From: Burkholderiales bacterium
GTDB lineage: Bacteria > Pseudomonadota > Gammaproteobacteria > Burkholderiales > Burkholderiaceae_C
Assembly (NCBI GenBank): GCA_025350505.1
Contig: JANXXS010000410.1
Coordinates: forward strand, 26,175-90,174
Direction of reading: 5' to 3'
Length of the DNA: 64,000 nucleotides
Positions 47,615 through 58,632 of the stretch are shown here, in pieces (position 1 is the first letter of the stretch; each line of letters starts with the position of its first letter). The position numbers and the translations under genes were made by a program. The notes beneath the pieces were generated by a model, which saw nothing but the letters and a program-made list of their open reading frames with translations, was not told the origin of the DNA and did not search any database.

Positions 47615-50600
47615 TTAAGCGCGCCAACGTCCGCCCTCGCGCCGTGCACGTCCCAGCGCTTCGAGCGTGAGCAGGATGCCGGGTAGCCGCTTCTTCCAAG
47701 CGCCTCGGCCGGTGAACGCTTCGGCCATCGCACCTTCGTCCATCGCACCAAGTGCGGCCGTCAGTACGTCGGCGACGGCTCGCACCTGCTCGGCCAAGGT
47801 GCTCGGCCAAGGTCGGCGCGGGCTCCCAACCGAACGGCCCTCTCTCAGTTTGGCTTGAGCCGCCGTGGGCAGTTCACCCAAATCGATTTCGTCTTGCGTT
47901 GGCACGCGAGCGGCGTGATGTGCAGGGTCCTGAAATTCCGGACGTAGCCAACGCACCTCGCCGCGCGCTTCTTCTGCGGCACGTTCGGCGTTCAGAGCCA
48001 CCAAGCGCACGAGCAACTCTTCTTCGGCCGCTGACTGAGCGGCTGGCTTTTCCGGCCAAGGCAAGGTAGCGCCGGGCTTGCCGACAAGCGCCGGCGCCAG
48101 GTCGGACCAACCGTAAGCTTGGAGTACCAACGTGTCGATGCGGTCATGCAGCTCGGCAAGTACGCTCACCAGACCGTCGGCGTGGGTGATCTTCTCCTTT
48201 GCAGTCAGCTCACGGCCGATACGCAAGGCGTCAAGCACGTTGTACATGTCGGTCAGAGTAAGGGTGGCATGAGAGGCTTGGCGGCTTTTGCGATGAGCGT
48301 CGAGCTCTTCTGCGGTACTTGCAACTTCCACTGCAAGTGTGGCCTGGTCTGCAAGGTTGGGAAACGGGAACGGCTCGAAGCAACGAGTCTTGTTGTATCG
48401 AATGTTTCCAGCGTAGGACCCCAGCGAGCCCCCACTGTTTGTAGCCCAGACAAAGTGCGCGCGGCTCGACAAGACGCCATGCAGCTCGGCCTTGTCGGTC
48501 GCGATTACCGTAATCATGTTGTCCGGCGCGACGGCCGAAGGAAGAAACTGAAACGTCCGGTGCTTCGGTGTTTCGACCGTTGCGATGTATCGGCGAAGTC
48601 CAAGGAGCTGCGCTCTCAACTTCGGATTCGGCTCTCCGAAGATCCACCAATTGTTTCGTCTGGACTCACGATTGTTGTTGTCTCGCTCGGGCTTGACCCG
48701 CTCGAGTACTCGCTGATAGACGGCAGGAAACTGCTTCCGCACATCGTCAACTGCAAGTCCAAAGAGATCGATCACTAGGACGCCGCGTGGACGATCATTC
48801 AAATCGCGTCCATTGAAATACAAGTGGATGTGATCGTCGAGCCCAGGCGTACTTCCCAATCCCAGGGATTCCGCTTCTTCAGGTGTGACGATGAAGCCGG
48901 CGCCGTGAAGCTTGAAGCCCGGGTTGCTCATCGCATCGTTTGCACGCAGGCCCTTCGCTGCCGCCACATTCGCTCCAACCCGAAGGTCGGCATGCACGAC
49001 ACCCCTCCGTTCCCGAAACGTCACGTCGGCACTGCCATCATCCTTCGCCGTTTCGCGGACCACATTGAGCAACTCCCCTTCGCCGGCCCCCGCCGCGCAG
49101 ACCGTCATGCTTATTCGCACGTCCGCGCCGTCGGCACTGTCGACCCACGGGTGATCGGCGACGGCATAGACCAGATGCACGGGATGCTCGCCTCCCAACG
49201 CCGCCCCGACAACGCGCCGATTGAAGGTCTGGGGGAGACTGTTGGTTGTGATCAAGCCGAAGCGCCGAGTCTCGCCGCTCGCGACCCTCTGCGCGGCGGC
49301 GTGCCACCAATGCATAACGAAGTCGGCGCTTTCCGGAACGTCTTTCCAGGTGCTACGGAGCGCATCAGCATAGCCGTCGCCCAAGGCGCGGCGCACATTG
49401 CTTGCACCGATGAACGGCGGATTGCCAACGATGAAATCGGCCTTAGGCCAAAGTGCCTTGCGCGCCTTTGTATAGCGCTCCAACGGCACTTGAAACGTCT
49501 CGTCCGGCACGTCCTCCCCCGTCACCGCATGCTTCTTGAAGTGAGCGCCATCCCAGCGAGTCACCGCCTTGCCACTGGCGTCCATCACATAGTCCACGCG
49601 GTCATAGGCCAACACAGCGTCGCGGCACTCGATGTTCCCGTAGTCGTGAATCACCGGTTCGGCCACGCTGGCATTGCCGAGAGTGCGGATATGCCACTGT
49701 AGAAAACCGATCCACAGGACAAGTTCGGCCAATGCGGCGGCGCGGGTGTTGAGCTCGATACCCAGCAGCTGCTGCAGCGTGACGGTCTCGCCGACGAAGC
49801 CCAGCTTGTCCTGCGTTTCACCGTAGGTCTGCAGCAGGTTCAACACCTCGCCTTCGAGGCGCTTGAGATGCTCGAGCGTCACGTAGAGAAAGTTTCCACT
49901 GCCGCAGGCCGGGTCGAGCACACGTGTGCTGCACAGTCGGTGGTGGAATCGCCTGATCTCGGCTCGCGCTTCGGTAAGCTTGCCTTCGCCTGCGAGCAGG
50001 AGCGCAGCGGCCTGGGCGTCCGCCCAGTCGGCACGCAATGGCTGGACGACCGTGGGAAGCACGAGGCGCTCCACGTAGGTACGAGGCGTGTAGTGCGCGC
50101 CGAGCGCGTGGCGCTCCTGCCAGCCAAGTGCACGCTCGAGCAAAGTCCCGAAGATAGCCGGTTCGACCTCGCGCCAGTCTGCCTTGGCGGCGCGAAGGAG
50201 GCCGTCGATCTGGTCCTGGCTCAACGGCAGCACATAGCCATCAGCGGCAGAGCCTTTGAACAGCTTGCCGTTGAACTTGAGCACGTCACCGGCAAGCGCA
50301 GCGCTGAAGCCGCCACGATCCATGTCGGCCCAAAGCACGCGCAGCATCTTGTGCAGCGTGGCGGGATCGTCGCGGTGGCGTTCGAGCAGTTCCTTGAAGC
50401 TGCGTTCGGGCAGCAAGGCAACGTCCTCGGCAAACATGCTGAAGAGACACCGTGTAAGGAAGGCGGCGACCGATTGCGGCGCATGGCCTGCCGCTTCGAG
50501 CGATGTGGCCAACAACGCAAGCTCTGCCGCCACCTCCCGCGTGACCTTGGCACTTGTGCGCGCCGGGTCGAGTTCAAGCGGGTTGAGCCACAGGCTGCGC

Positions 50601-51127
50601 AGGCGTGCGCGAATCGCGTCGATGTGCAAGTCGGCCAGAGAGATGCGGTGCGAACGCGGGTCAGGAAATGGCGTGTAGGTAGCGCCAGTCCGGCTGAACT
50701 CGGCATACAACTCGATGACGTGGCCGACATCGACAACCACCAGGAAGGGCGGCCGACCCTCGGTGGCCGGCAAGGCTCGGGCGTAGCTTTCAGCCTGGGC
50801 GCGGGCACGAAGCAGCGCGTCGTCGAAGACTTTGCTGCTTTGGCCAGTCGTAGCCATCGAGTTGCTGACTTTTAGCTTCTTGGACTCCCAGATGAAGGAA
50901 CCATGTCGATAGCAATCGATACGTCCGGGGCTCGTGCTGCCGTCGCCATGCCGAAAGGTTACCGGCCGCTCGAACATGTAGTCCTGCCCAGGCGTGGCAT
51001 GCGGACGGGGCACGCCGAGCAGATCGCACAACTCGATGACGAAGGTCTGCGAAATTGAGATCTCAGAAGCAGTGACGCCCTGCCAGCGATCGATGAAGGC
51101 GGAGATCTCCTCGCTTTCCGTGCTCAT
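47615..51127 (-). CDS. MmeI-like (type IIL) fused restriction endonuclease/N6-adenine DNA methyltransferase
   Basis: 1170 aa; N-terminal RIDCYRHGSFIWESKK (D-X9-E-X-K nuclease motif), LDPACGSGNFLYVTLEHLKRL (SAM motif I), FIVGNPPFIGAS (NPPF). Confidence 0.82.
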   Translation of the reverse strand: MSTESEEISAFIDRWQGVTASEISISQTFVIELCDLLGVPRPHATPGQDYMFERPVTFRHGDGSTSPGRIDCYRHGSFIWESKKLKVSNSMATTGQSSKVFDDALLRARAQAESYARALPATEGRPPFLVVVDVGHVIELYAEFSRTGATYTPFPDPRSHRISLADLHIDAIRARLRSLWLNPLELDPARTSAKVTREVAAELALLATSLEAAGHAPQSVAAFLTRCLFSMFAEDVALLPERSFKELLERHRDDPATLHKMLRVLWADMDRGGFSAALAGDVLKFNGKLFKGSAADGYVLPLSQDQIDGLLRAAKADWREVEPAIFGTLLERALGWQERHALGAHYTPRTYVERLVLPTVVQPLRADWADAQAAALLLAGEGKLTEARAEIRRFHHRLCSTRVLDPACGSGNFLYVTLEHLKRLEGEVLNLLQTYGETQDKLGFVGETVTLQQLLGIELNTRAAALAELVLWIGFLQWHIRTLGNASVAEPVIHDYGNIECRDAVLAYDRVDYVMDASGKAVTRWDGAHFKKHAVTGEDVPDETFQVPLERYTKARKALWPKADFIVGNPPFIGASNVRRALGDGYADALRSTWKDVPESADFVMHWWHAAAQRVASGETRRFGLITTNSLPQTFNRRVVGAALGGEHPVHLVYAVADHPWVDSADGADVRISMTVCAAGAGEGELLNVVRETAKDDGSADVTFRERRGVVHADLRVGANVAAAKGLRANDAMSNPGFKLHGAGFIVTPEEAESLGLGSTPGLDDHIHLYFNGRDLNDRPRGVLVIDLFGLAVDDVRKQFPAVYQRVLERVKPERDNNNRESRRNNWWIFGEPNPKLRAQLLGLRRYIATVETPKHRTFQFLPSAVAPDNMITVIATDKAELHGVLSSRAHFVWATNSGGSLGSYAGNIRYNKTRCFEPFPFPNLADQATLAVEVASTAEELDAHRKSRQASHATLTLTDMYNVLDALRIGRELTAKEKITHADGLVSVLAELHDRIDTLVLQAYGWSDLAPALVGKPGATLPWPEKPAAQSAAEEELLVRLVALNAERAAEEARGEVRWLRPEFQDPAHHAARVPTQDEIDLGELPTAAQAKLREGRSVGSPRRPWPSTLAEQVRAVADVLTAALGAMDEGAMAEAFTGRGAWKKRLPGILLTLEALGRARREGGRWRA

Positions 51128-51196
51128 CGCCTGATGATAGGAGTGGGTGGATAGATCGCCTGGCCGCCTTCAGCTCGTGCGTGACGAAGTAGCCCT

Positions 51197-52318
51197 CTAG
51201 CGTCCAACTCGGCGCCGGGCCCGCACCGCTTCGGCCAGCGCGAGCAGCACCGGCTCGGTCTGCGCGAAGCCGATGCAGGCGTCGGTGACCGAGACGCCGT
51301 GCCGCAACGGCATGCCCGGCACCAGGTCCTGGCGCCCGGCTTCTAGATGGCTCTCGATCATGACGCCGACGATGCGCCCGTCGCCGGCCGCGACCTGCGC
51401 CGCCACGTCGTGCGCCACCGCGATCTGGCGCAGATGGTCCTTCGCGCTGTTGCCGTGCGAGACGTCGATCATCACCTGCTCGCGCAGCCCGGCGGCACGC
51501 AGCACGGCGCAGGCCGCCTCGACGTTCGCCGCGTCGTAGTTGGGCGTCTTGCCGCCGCGCAGGATGACGTGGCAGTCGTCGTTGCCGCGCGTCTCGAAGA
51601 TGGCGGCGACGCCCATCTTGGTCATGCCCATGAAGGCATGCGGCGAGCCCGCCGCGAGGATGGCGTCGGCGGCGACCTTGACGCTGCCGTCGGTGCCGTT
51701 CTTGAAGCCGACCGGCGAGCTCAGGCCCGAGGCGAGCTGGCGGTGACTCTGGCTCTCGGTCGTGCGCGCACCGATCGCGCCCCAGGCGATCAGGTCGGCC
51801 ACGTACTGCGGGCTCAGCAGGTCGAGAAACTCGGTGCCGGTCGGCACGCCTTGCCGCGTCAACTCCAGCAGAAGGCGGCGCGCCCGTTCCAGGCCTTCGT
51901 TGATGGCGAAGCTGCCGTCGAGGTGCGGGTCGTTGATGTAGCCCTTCCAGCCGATCGTCGTGCGCGGCTTTTCGAAGTAGCTGCGCATGACGATCATCAG
52001 CGCGTCGCCGCACCGCTCGGCCACCGCCTTGAGCAGGCCTGCGTATTCGAGCGCCTGGTCGTGGTCGTGGATCGAGCATGGGCCGACGACGACGACGAGC
52101 CGGTCGTCGCCGCCGTGCAGCACGGCGGCGATCGCGGCGCGGCTGGTCTCGACGAGGGCCAGCGTGGCGTCGTCGACCGGCACCCGCTCCTGCAGCAGCG
52201 CCGGCGTGATGAGAGGCCGCACCGCGCCGATGCGCACGTCGTCGATGCGCGTCGTGTCCAGGGTGCTGGCGCGGTTGCCGACTTCGCGGTCGTGCAGGGG
52301 ATCGTCGAGGGCGGCCAT
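51197..52318 (-). CDS. 3-deoxy-7-phosphoheptulonate (DAHP) synthase, class I
   Basis: LVVVVGPCSIHDHDQALEYAGLL, MRSYFEKPRTTIGWKGYINDPHLDGSFAINEGL, GFKNGTDGSVKVAADAI. Confidence 0.94.
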   Translation of the reverse strand: MAALDDPLHDREVGNRASTLDTTRIDDVRIGAVRPLITPALLQERVPVDDATLALVETSRAAIAAVLHGGDDRLVVVVGPCSIHDHDQALEYAGLLKAVAERCGDALMIVMRSYFEKPRTTIGWKGYINDPHLDGSFAINEGLERARRLLLELTRQGVPTGTEFLDLLSPQYVADLIAWGAIGARTTESQSHRQLASGLSSPVGFKNGTDGSVKVAADAILAAGSPHAFMGMTKMGVAAIFETRGNDDCHVILRGGKTPNYDAANVEAACAVLRAAGLREQVMIDVSHGNSAKDHLRQIAVAHDVAAQVAAGDGRIVGVMIESHLEAGRQDLVPGMPLRHGVSVTDACIGFAQTEPVLLALAEAVRARRRVGR

Positions 52319-52505
52319 GGGGCCCGAACGATACGCGAACGGTTCGTGCTCAGCTCGCATGCGCGGCGCGGATCTGCCGATGCATAAGCCGGCGGCAGTC
52401 GCCACGGTCACAGCCAGGCGGGAGGACGCAGCCTGCGGCGTAGTGTCACGCCGTCGCCGCTTGACGCAGAATCGACAGTCCCGCATCACGATCGGAGCCG
52501 CCCGC

Positions 52506-53354
52506 ATGGCCGACGCAAGCCCCAGCATCGCCGACAAGCGGCGCAGCTTCCGTGCCTTGCACGAGAGCGGCTGCTTCGTCATCCCGAATCCCTGGGACGT
52601 CGGCAGCGCGCGCTACCTGCAAGGGCTCGGCTTCAAGGCGCTGGCCACGACCAGCTCGGGCCATGCCTGGTCGCAGGGTCACCACGACGGCGGCCAATCG
52701 CGCGACGCGGTGCTGGCGCACCTGCGCGAGATCGTCGCCGCCACCGACCTGCCGGTGAACGCCGACTTCGAGAACGGCTTTGCCGCCGATGCGGCCGGCG
52801 TCGCCGAAAGCGTGCGCCTCGCCGTCGAGACCGGCATCGCCGGCCTCTCGATCGAGGACTCGACCGGCGATGCCGCCCATCCGCTGTTCGAGATCGACGT
52901 CGCCGTCGAGCGCCTGCGCGCCGCGCGCAGCGCCGTCGATGCCGCCGGCGGCGACACGCTGCTGGTCGGCCGCGCCGAATGCTTTCTGGTCGGCCGGCCC
53001 GACCTCGACGAAACGATCACCCGGCTCGAGGCCTACGCGCACGCCGGCGCCGACTGCCTGTACGCGCCCGGCGTGCGCACACGCGAGCAGATCGCGGCGG
53101 TGGTCGCCGCCGTCGCGCCGAAGCCGGTCAACCTGCTCATCGGCATGGCGAGTCCGTGGACGGTGCAAGACATCGCCGCGCTCGGCGTGCGGCGCATCAG
53201 CGTCGGCGGCGCGCTGGCGCGTTCGGCCTGGGGTGGCTTCATCAAGGCCGCCAAGGCGATCGCCGAGCAGGGCCGCTTCGACGCCTTTGCCGACGCCGCT
53301 TCGGGCAACGAGCTGAATACGTTTTTTCGCGACGACCCGGCGAAGCGAGGCTGA
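52506..53354 (+). CDS. Isocitrate lyase/PEP mutase family protein
   Basis: FVIPNPWDVGSARYLQGLGFKALATTSSGHAW, LPVNADFENGFAADAAGV, AGLSIEDSTGD. Confidence 0.9.
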   Translation: MADASPSIADKRRSFRALHESGCFVIPNPWDVGSARYLQGLGFKALATTSSGHAWSQGHHDGGQSRDAVLAHLREIVAATDLPVNADFENGFAADAAGVAESVRLAVETGIAGLSIEDSTGDAAHPLFEIDVAVERLRAARSAVDAAGGDTLLVGRAECFLVGRPDLDETITRLEAYAHAGADCLYAPGVRTREQIAAVVAAVAPKPVNLLIGMASPWTVQDIAALGVRRISVGGALARSAWGGFIKAAKAIAEQGRFDAFADAASGNELNTFFRDDPAKRG

Positions 53355-53389
53355 ACGGGCCCGCGCCGGCACAACCCAACGGAGGAACC

Positions 53390-53764
53390 ATGAACTGCAT
53401 GAACGAATGTCTGCATCGAGTCTATGAATACGGGCCGCCGAAAAACCTGCGCACCCTGGACTCCAAGAGCTTCGAGTTCTTTCCGATCGGCAAGGACGTC
53501 ACCAACTACAAGGAGATCGTGGCCAGGGCGCAAGCCTTCATCGACACGCTGCCCAGGACGATAGGCAACTGCGACGAAGGCTGCCGGTGCGTGCCCGACG
53601 CGGTGCAGATCAAGCCGTATCCGCGGGCGAGCGAGGCGCGAACCGAAAGCGGCTGGCTCGGCATGATCAGGTTCGACTACACCATCACGTTCACGACCTA
53701 CACGGGGCAGTGCGACCAGATCCCGCCCGGCTTCAAGAGCCCGCACGAGCAGCCCAAGCGGTAG
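53390..53764 (+). CDS. Small Cys-containing hypothetical protein
   Basis: ATG at 53390 with GGAGG upstream; MNCMNECLHRVYEYGPPKNLRTLDSKSFEFFPIGKDVTNYKE...NCDEGCRC. Confidence 0.55.
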   Translation: MNCMNECLHRVYEYGPPKNLRTLDSKSFEFFPIGKDVTNYKEIVARAQAFIDTLPRTIGNCDEGCRCVPDAVQIKPYPRASEARTESGWLGMIRFDYTITFTTYTGQCDQIPPGFKSPHEQPKR

Positions 53765-53823
53765 TGCACGCCTGATGGCGAGCCGTCGCCGACGGCGCTG
53801 AAGCGAAACCGGGAGGATCCGAC

Positions 53824-55152
53824 ATGACGACTGTGAATCCGCTGCCGCCGGGCAGCAATGGGCTGCCGCTGCTCGGCGAGACGCTCGCCTTCGCGAAGAA
53901 TCCGTTCGATTTCATCCGTCGGCGTCGGGCGCGCTTCGGTGACGTGTTCCGGACCAGCATCCTCGGCAAGCCGACCGTCTTCATCGCCGGCCCCAAGCGT
54001 ACCGAGGTCTGGCTCGATCCGGCCAAGGTCCAGCGCGAAGGCGCGATGCCGGCCAACCTGATGGCGCTGTTCGGCGGCCACCCGGACATCGTGCCGCTGC
54101 TCGACGGCGAGGCGCATGCGCAGAGGAAGCGCAGCCTGCTCGCCGCCTTCTCGGCCGAAGCGATCGGCGGCTACCTGCCGGGACTGCAAGGCCGGATCGA
54201 AGCACTGCTCGCGAAGTGGGTCGCCCACGGCGAAGGACCGGTGACGGTCGAGCTGAAGACGCTGGCGATCGAGTCGCTGGCCGGCGCGATCTTCGGCCTG
54301 GAACCAGGTCCCGAGCTGACGCGACTGCTCGCCGACAACGCGATCCTCGCCAAGGCATTCGTCGCCCTGCCGATCGGCCTGCCCGGCACGGCGTATTCGA
54401 AGGGCCTGCAGGCGCGCGACCGGATCCTTGCGCTGCTCGGCGAGATCGCGCAGCGCCACATCGATTCGCCGCCCGAGCGGCCCGATGGTCTCAGCCGCAT
54501 CCTCGCCGCGGCCAAGGCCGCGGGCGCGCCACTCGACGCGCAGACCGCGGCGCGCGAGATGCACCACTTCCTGCTCGCCGGCATGATCGTCTATGCCGAG
54601 CTGGCGGCGACGCTGCGCGCGCTGCACGAGCACCCGGACGTGTGCGAGCGGCTGCGCACCGAGGTGCTCACCAACGCGCTTGCGGGGCCGGTCGGCCCAG
54701 CGCAGCTGCGCGCGATGCCCTACCTGATGCAAGTGGTCGACGAAGTCAAGCGGACCTGCCCGAACGTGCCAATGAGCTTCGGCCGCGCGCGGTGCGCCAT
54801 CGACGTCGCCGGCTACACCATCCCGCAGGACTACCTGGTGATGATGGCGGTGTACGAGAGCAACCTCGATCCGATCTTCACGGCGCCGGAGCAGTTCGAC
54901 CCCGAGCGCTTTTCAACCGAGCGCGACGAGAAGAAGCGCGCGCCCGACGCCTTCATGCCGCAAGGCGCCGGCGCGATGACCTTTCACAAGTGCGCCGGCT
55001 ACGACTTCGCCACCGTCACGATGCAGCTCTTCGCGGTACTCGCCTTGCGCGCCGCGCAGTGGGAGCTGCCGGCGCAGGACCTGTCGATGCACTGGGTGGT
55101 GCCGCCGGAGCACAAGAGCGGACTGGTCGTGCGCTGGTCGAAGCGAAGCTAG
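53824..55152 (+). CDS. Cytochrome P450 with atypical I-helix and heme loop
   Basis: PPGSNGLPLLGETLAFAKNPFDFI, ExxR as DEVKRTCP, heme loop FMPQGAGAMTFHKCAGYDFA; I-helix FLLAGMIVYAELAATL. Confidence 0.85.
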   Translation: MTTVNPLPPGSNGLPLLGETLAFAKNPFDFIRRRRARFGDVFRTSILGKPTVFIAGPKRTEVWLDPAKVQREGAMPANLMALFGGHPDIVPLLDGEAHAQRKRSLLAAFSAEAIGGYLPGLQGRIEALLAKWVAHGEGPVTVELKTLAIESLAGAIFGLEPGPELTRLLADNAILAKAFVALPIGLPGTAYSKGLQARDRILALLGEIAQRHIDSPPERPDGLSRILAAAKAAGAPLDAQTAAREMHHFLLAGMIVYAELAATLRALHEHPDVCERLRTEVLTNALAGPVGPAQLRAMPYLMQVVDEVKRTCPNVPMSFGRARCAIDVAGYTIPQDYLVMMAVYESNLDPIFTAPEQFDPERFSTERDEKKRAPDAFMPQGAGAMTFHKCAGYDFATVTMQLFAVLALRAAQWELPAQDLSMHWVVPPEHKSGLVVRWSKRS

Positions 55153-55953
55153 CGCGTTGGGCGCCGGTGCCCGACCTCGAGGTCGTTGCGACCGCTGCGG
55201 TCCGTGCCCTTGACGAGCCAGAGCGGTCGATTCGCGAAGTCGACGGCGAGGCCGGTCTTGCCGTCGGCAGGCCGGATGTCGCGCTCGAACACCGAAGTCG
55301 TCGGCATGTAGCGCAGCGCGACCCCGGTACGGCGCTGGCTCGACCGGTTCTCCTTCGCGCCGTGGATCATGTAGACGTCGTGCAGCGACATCTCGCCGGG
55401 CTGCAGCTCGAGGTCGACGGCGCCGGCCTCGCCGAAGCTGCCGGCCGCCAGGCGCTGGTTCAGCGTCAGGTCGCTGCGGTCTTCGTGCAGGTGCTCGTGC
55501 AGCAGCCGGCCGGCATGCGAGCGCGGTATGACGCGGAGGCACCCGTTCGTGGCGGTCGATTCCTCGAGCGCCACCCACACCGTGCAATTGGCGAGCGGGC
55601 GGATCGGCCAGTAGTGGCCGTCCTGGTGCCAGGGCGTCTCGTAGCCCTCGGCGGCCGGCTTGCAGAAGACATGGCAGCCCCAGGATGAGGTCGTCGCCGA
55701 GCACGCCGCTGACCAGCTCGACGATCTCAGGGTCGCGCGCGAGGTCGAGAAAGGCCTGGCTGCCGCGCACGCCTTCGCCGTTGTCGCCGTCGATGTGCGC
55801 CGACACCAGCTTTTCGGGGCGCACGCCGGGGTTGTCGCGAAGCAAGGCGTCGAGCGCCATCGCCGCGACGCGGTCCGCCGCCAGGCGAAAGCGCGGGATC
55901 ACCCAGCCTTCGGTGCGGTAGTGATCGATCTCGTCGCCGTCGAGCCTGGCCAT
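55149..55953 (-). pseudogene. Phytanoyl-CoA dioxygenase (PhyH) family, apparent frameshift
   Basis: N-terminal frame MARLDGDEIDHYRTEGWVIPRFRL...VSGVLGDDLIL; continues in another frame as GCHVFCKPAAEGYETPWHQDGHYWPIRPLANCTVWVALEESTATNGCLRVIPRSH; shift near 55674-55684. Confidence 0.75.
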
Positions 55954-56071
55954 GTCGCGATGCTGCCAGAGTTCCTTCGTCGCAAGCCGCGCGATCTCGC
56001 GCCTTCGGCGCCGGTGCAACTTGGAAGCGCCTTCGGCGCTTGGGCGCAACGCGCCCCGAAGAGCGCGTCGG

Positions 56072-57988
<1,917 letters not shown>

Positions 57989-58072
57989 GGTTTTCAGGAT
58001 CTCCCGGCGTTTCGCGAGCCCGGACTCTAGGCTTGCGACCCAGAAAGTTGTCTTCGTAATTGGCCTCGTCTT

Positions 58073-58091
58073 GATTGTTTATTGCACAATC
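58073..58091. promoter_or_regulatory. 19-bp palindrome, candidate Lrp/AsnC autoregulatory site
   Basis: GATTGT-TTATTGC-ACAATC immediately upstream of the Lrp-family ATG at 58100, in an AT-rich divergent intergenic region. Confidence 0.45.
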
Positions 58092-58099
58092 TGGAAATT

Positions 58100-58621
58100 A
58101 TGGGTACTTCTCTCGTTATCTCTGCTGTTTCGGAAGAATCACTCATACCTGCGCCAGTCGACGGCACGGATTTGAAGATCCTCGACGCCCTCCAGACCGA
58201 CGCGTCGCTCACCAACCACGACCTTGCCGGCCGAGTCCACGTCTCGCCGGCCACCTGCCTGCGCCGCGTCAAGCGCCTGGTGGACTCCGGCATCGTCGAA
58301 TGCCGTGTCGCCATCCTCTCGCCGGAACGGCTGGGCCAAGGCCTGACCGCGATCGTCGAGGTCACGCTCGATCGGCAATCGGCCGAAGCACTCGCGGCGT
58401 TCGAAGCGCGCGCCGTGGCCGAAGAGACCGTGCGGCAATGTCACCGCGTCTCGCCCGGCCCGGATTTCATCCTCACGATCCAGCTCGGCGACATGGCGGG
58501 GTATCACGCGCTGGTGCAACGCCTGTTCACGGCCGACGCGAACGTGCGCAACGTCAAGAGCTTCTTCAGCGTGCACCGCGCCAAGTTCGAGACCCGCATC
58601 GCCTTGCCGCGGCCGGCCTGA
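58100..58621 (+). CDS. Lrp/AsnC family transcriptional regulator
   Basis: DLKILDALQTDASLTNHDLAGRVHVSPATCLRRVKRLVDSGIVECRVAILSPERLGQGLTAIVEVTL. Confidence 0.92.
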   Translation: MGTSLVISAVSEESLIPAPVDGTDLKILDALQTDASLTNHDLAGRVHVSPATCLRRVKRLVDSGIVECRVAILSPERLGQGLTAIVEVTLDRQSAEALAAFEARAVAEETVRQCHRVSPGPDFILTIQLGDMAGYHALVQRLFTADANVRNVKSFFSVHRAKFETRIALPRPA

Positions 58622-58632
58622 AGCGCGCGACT

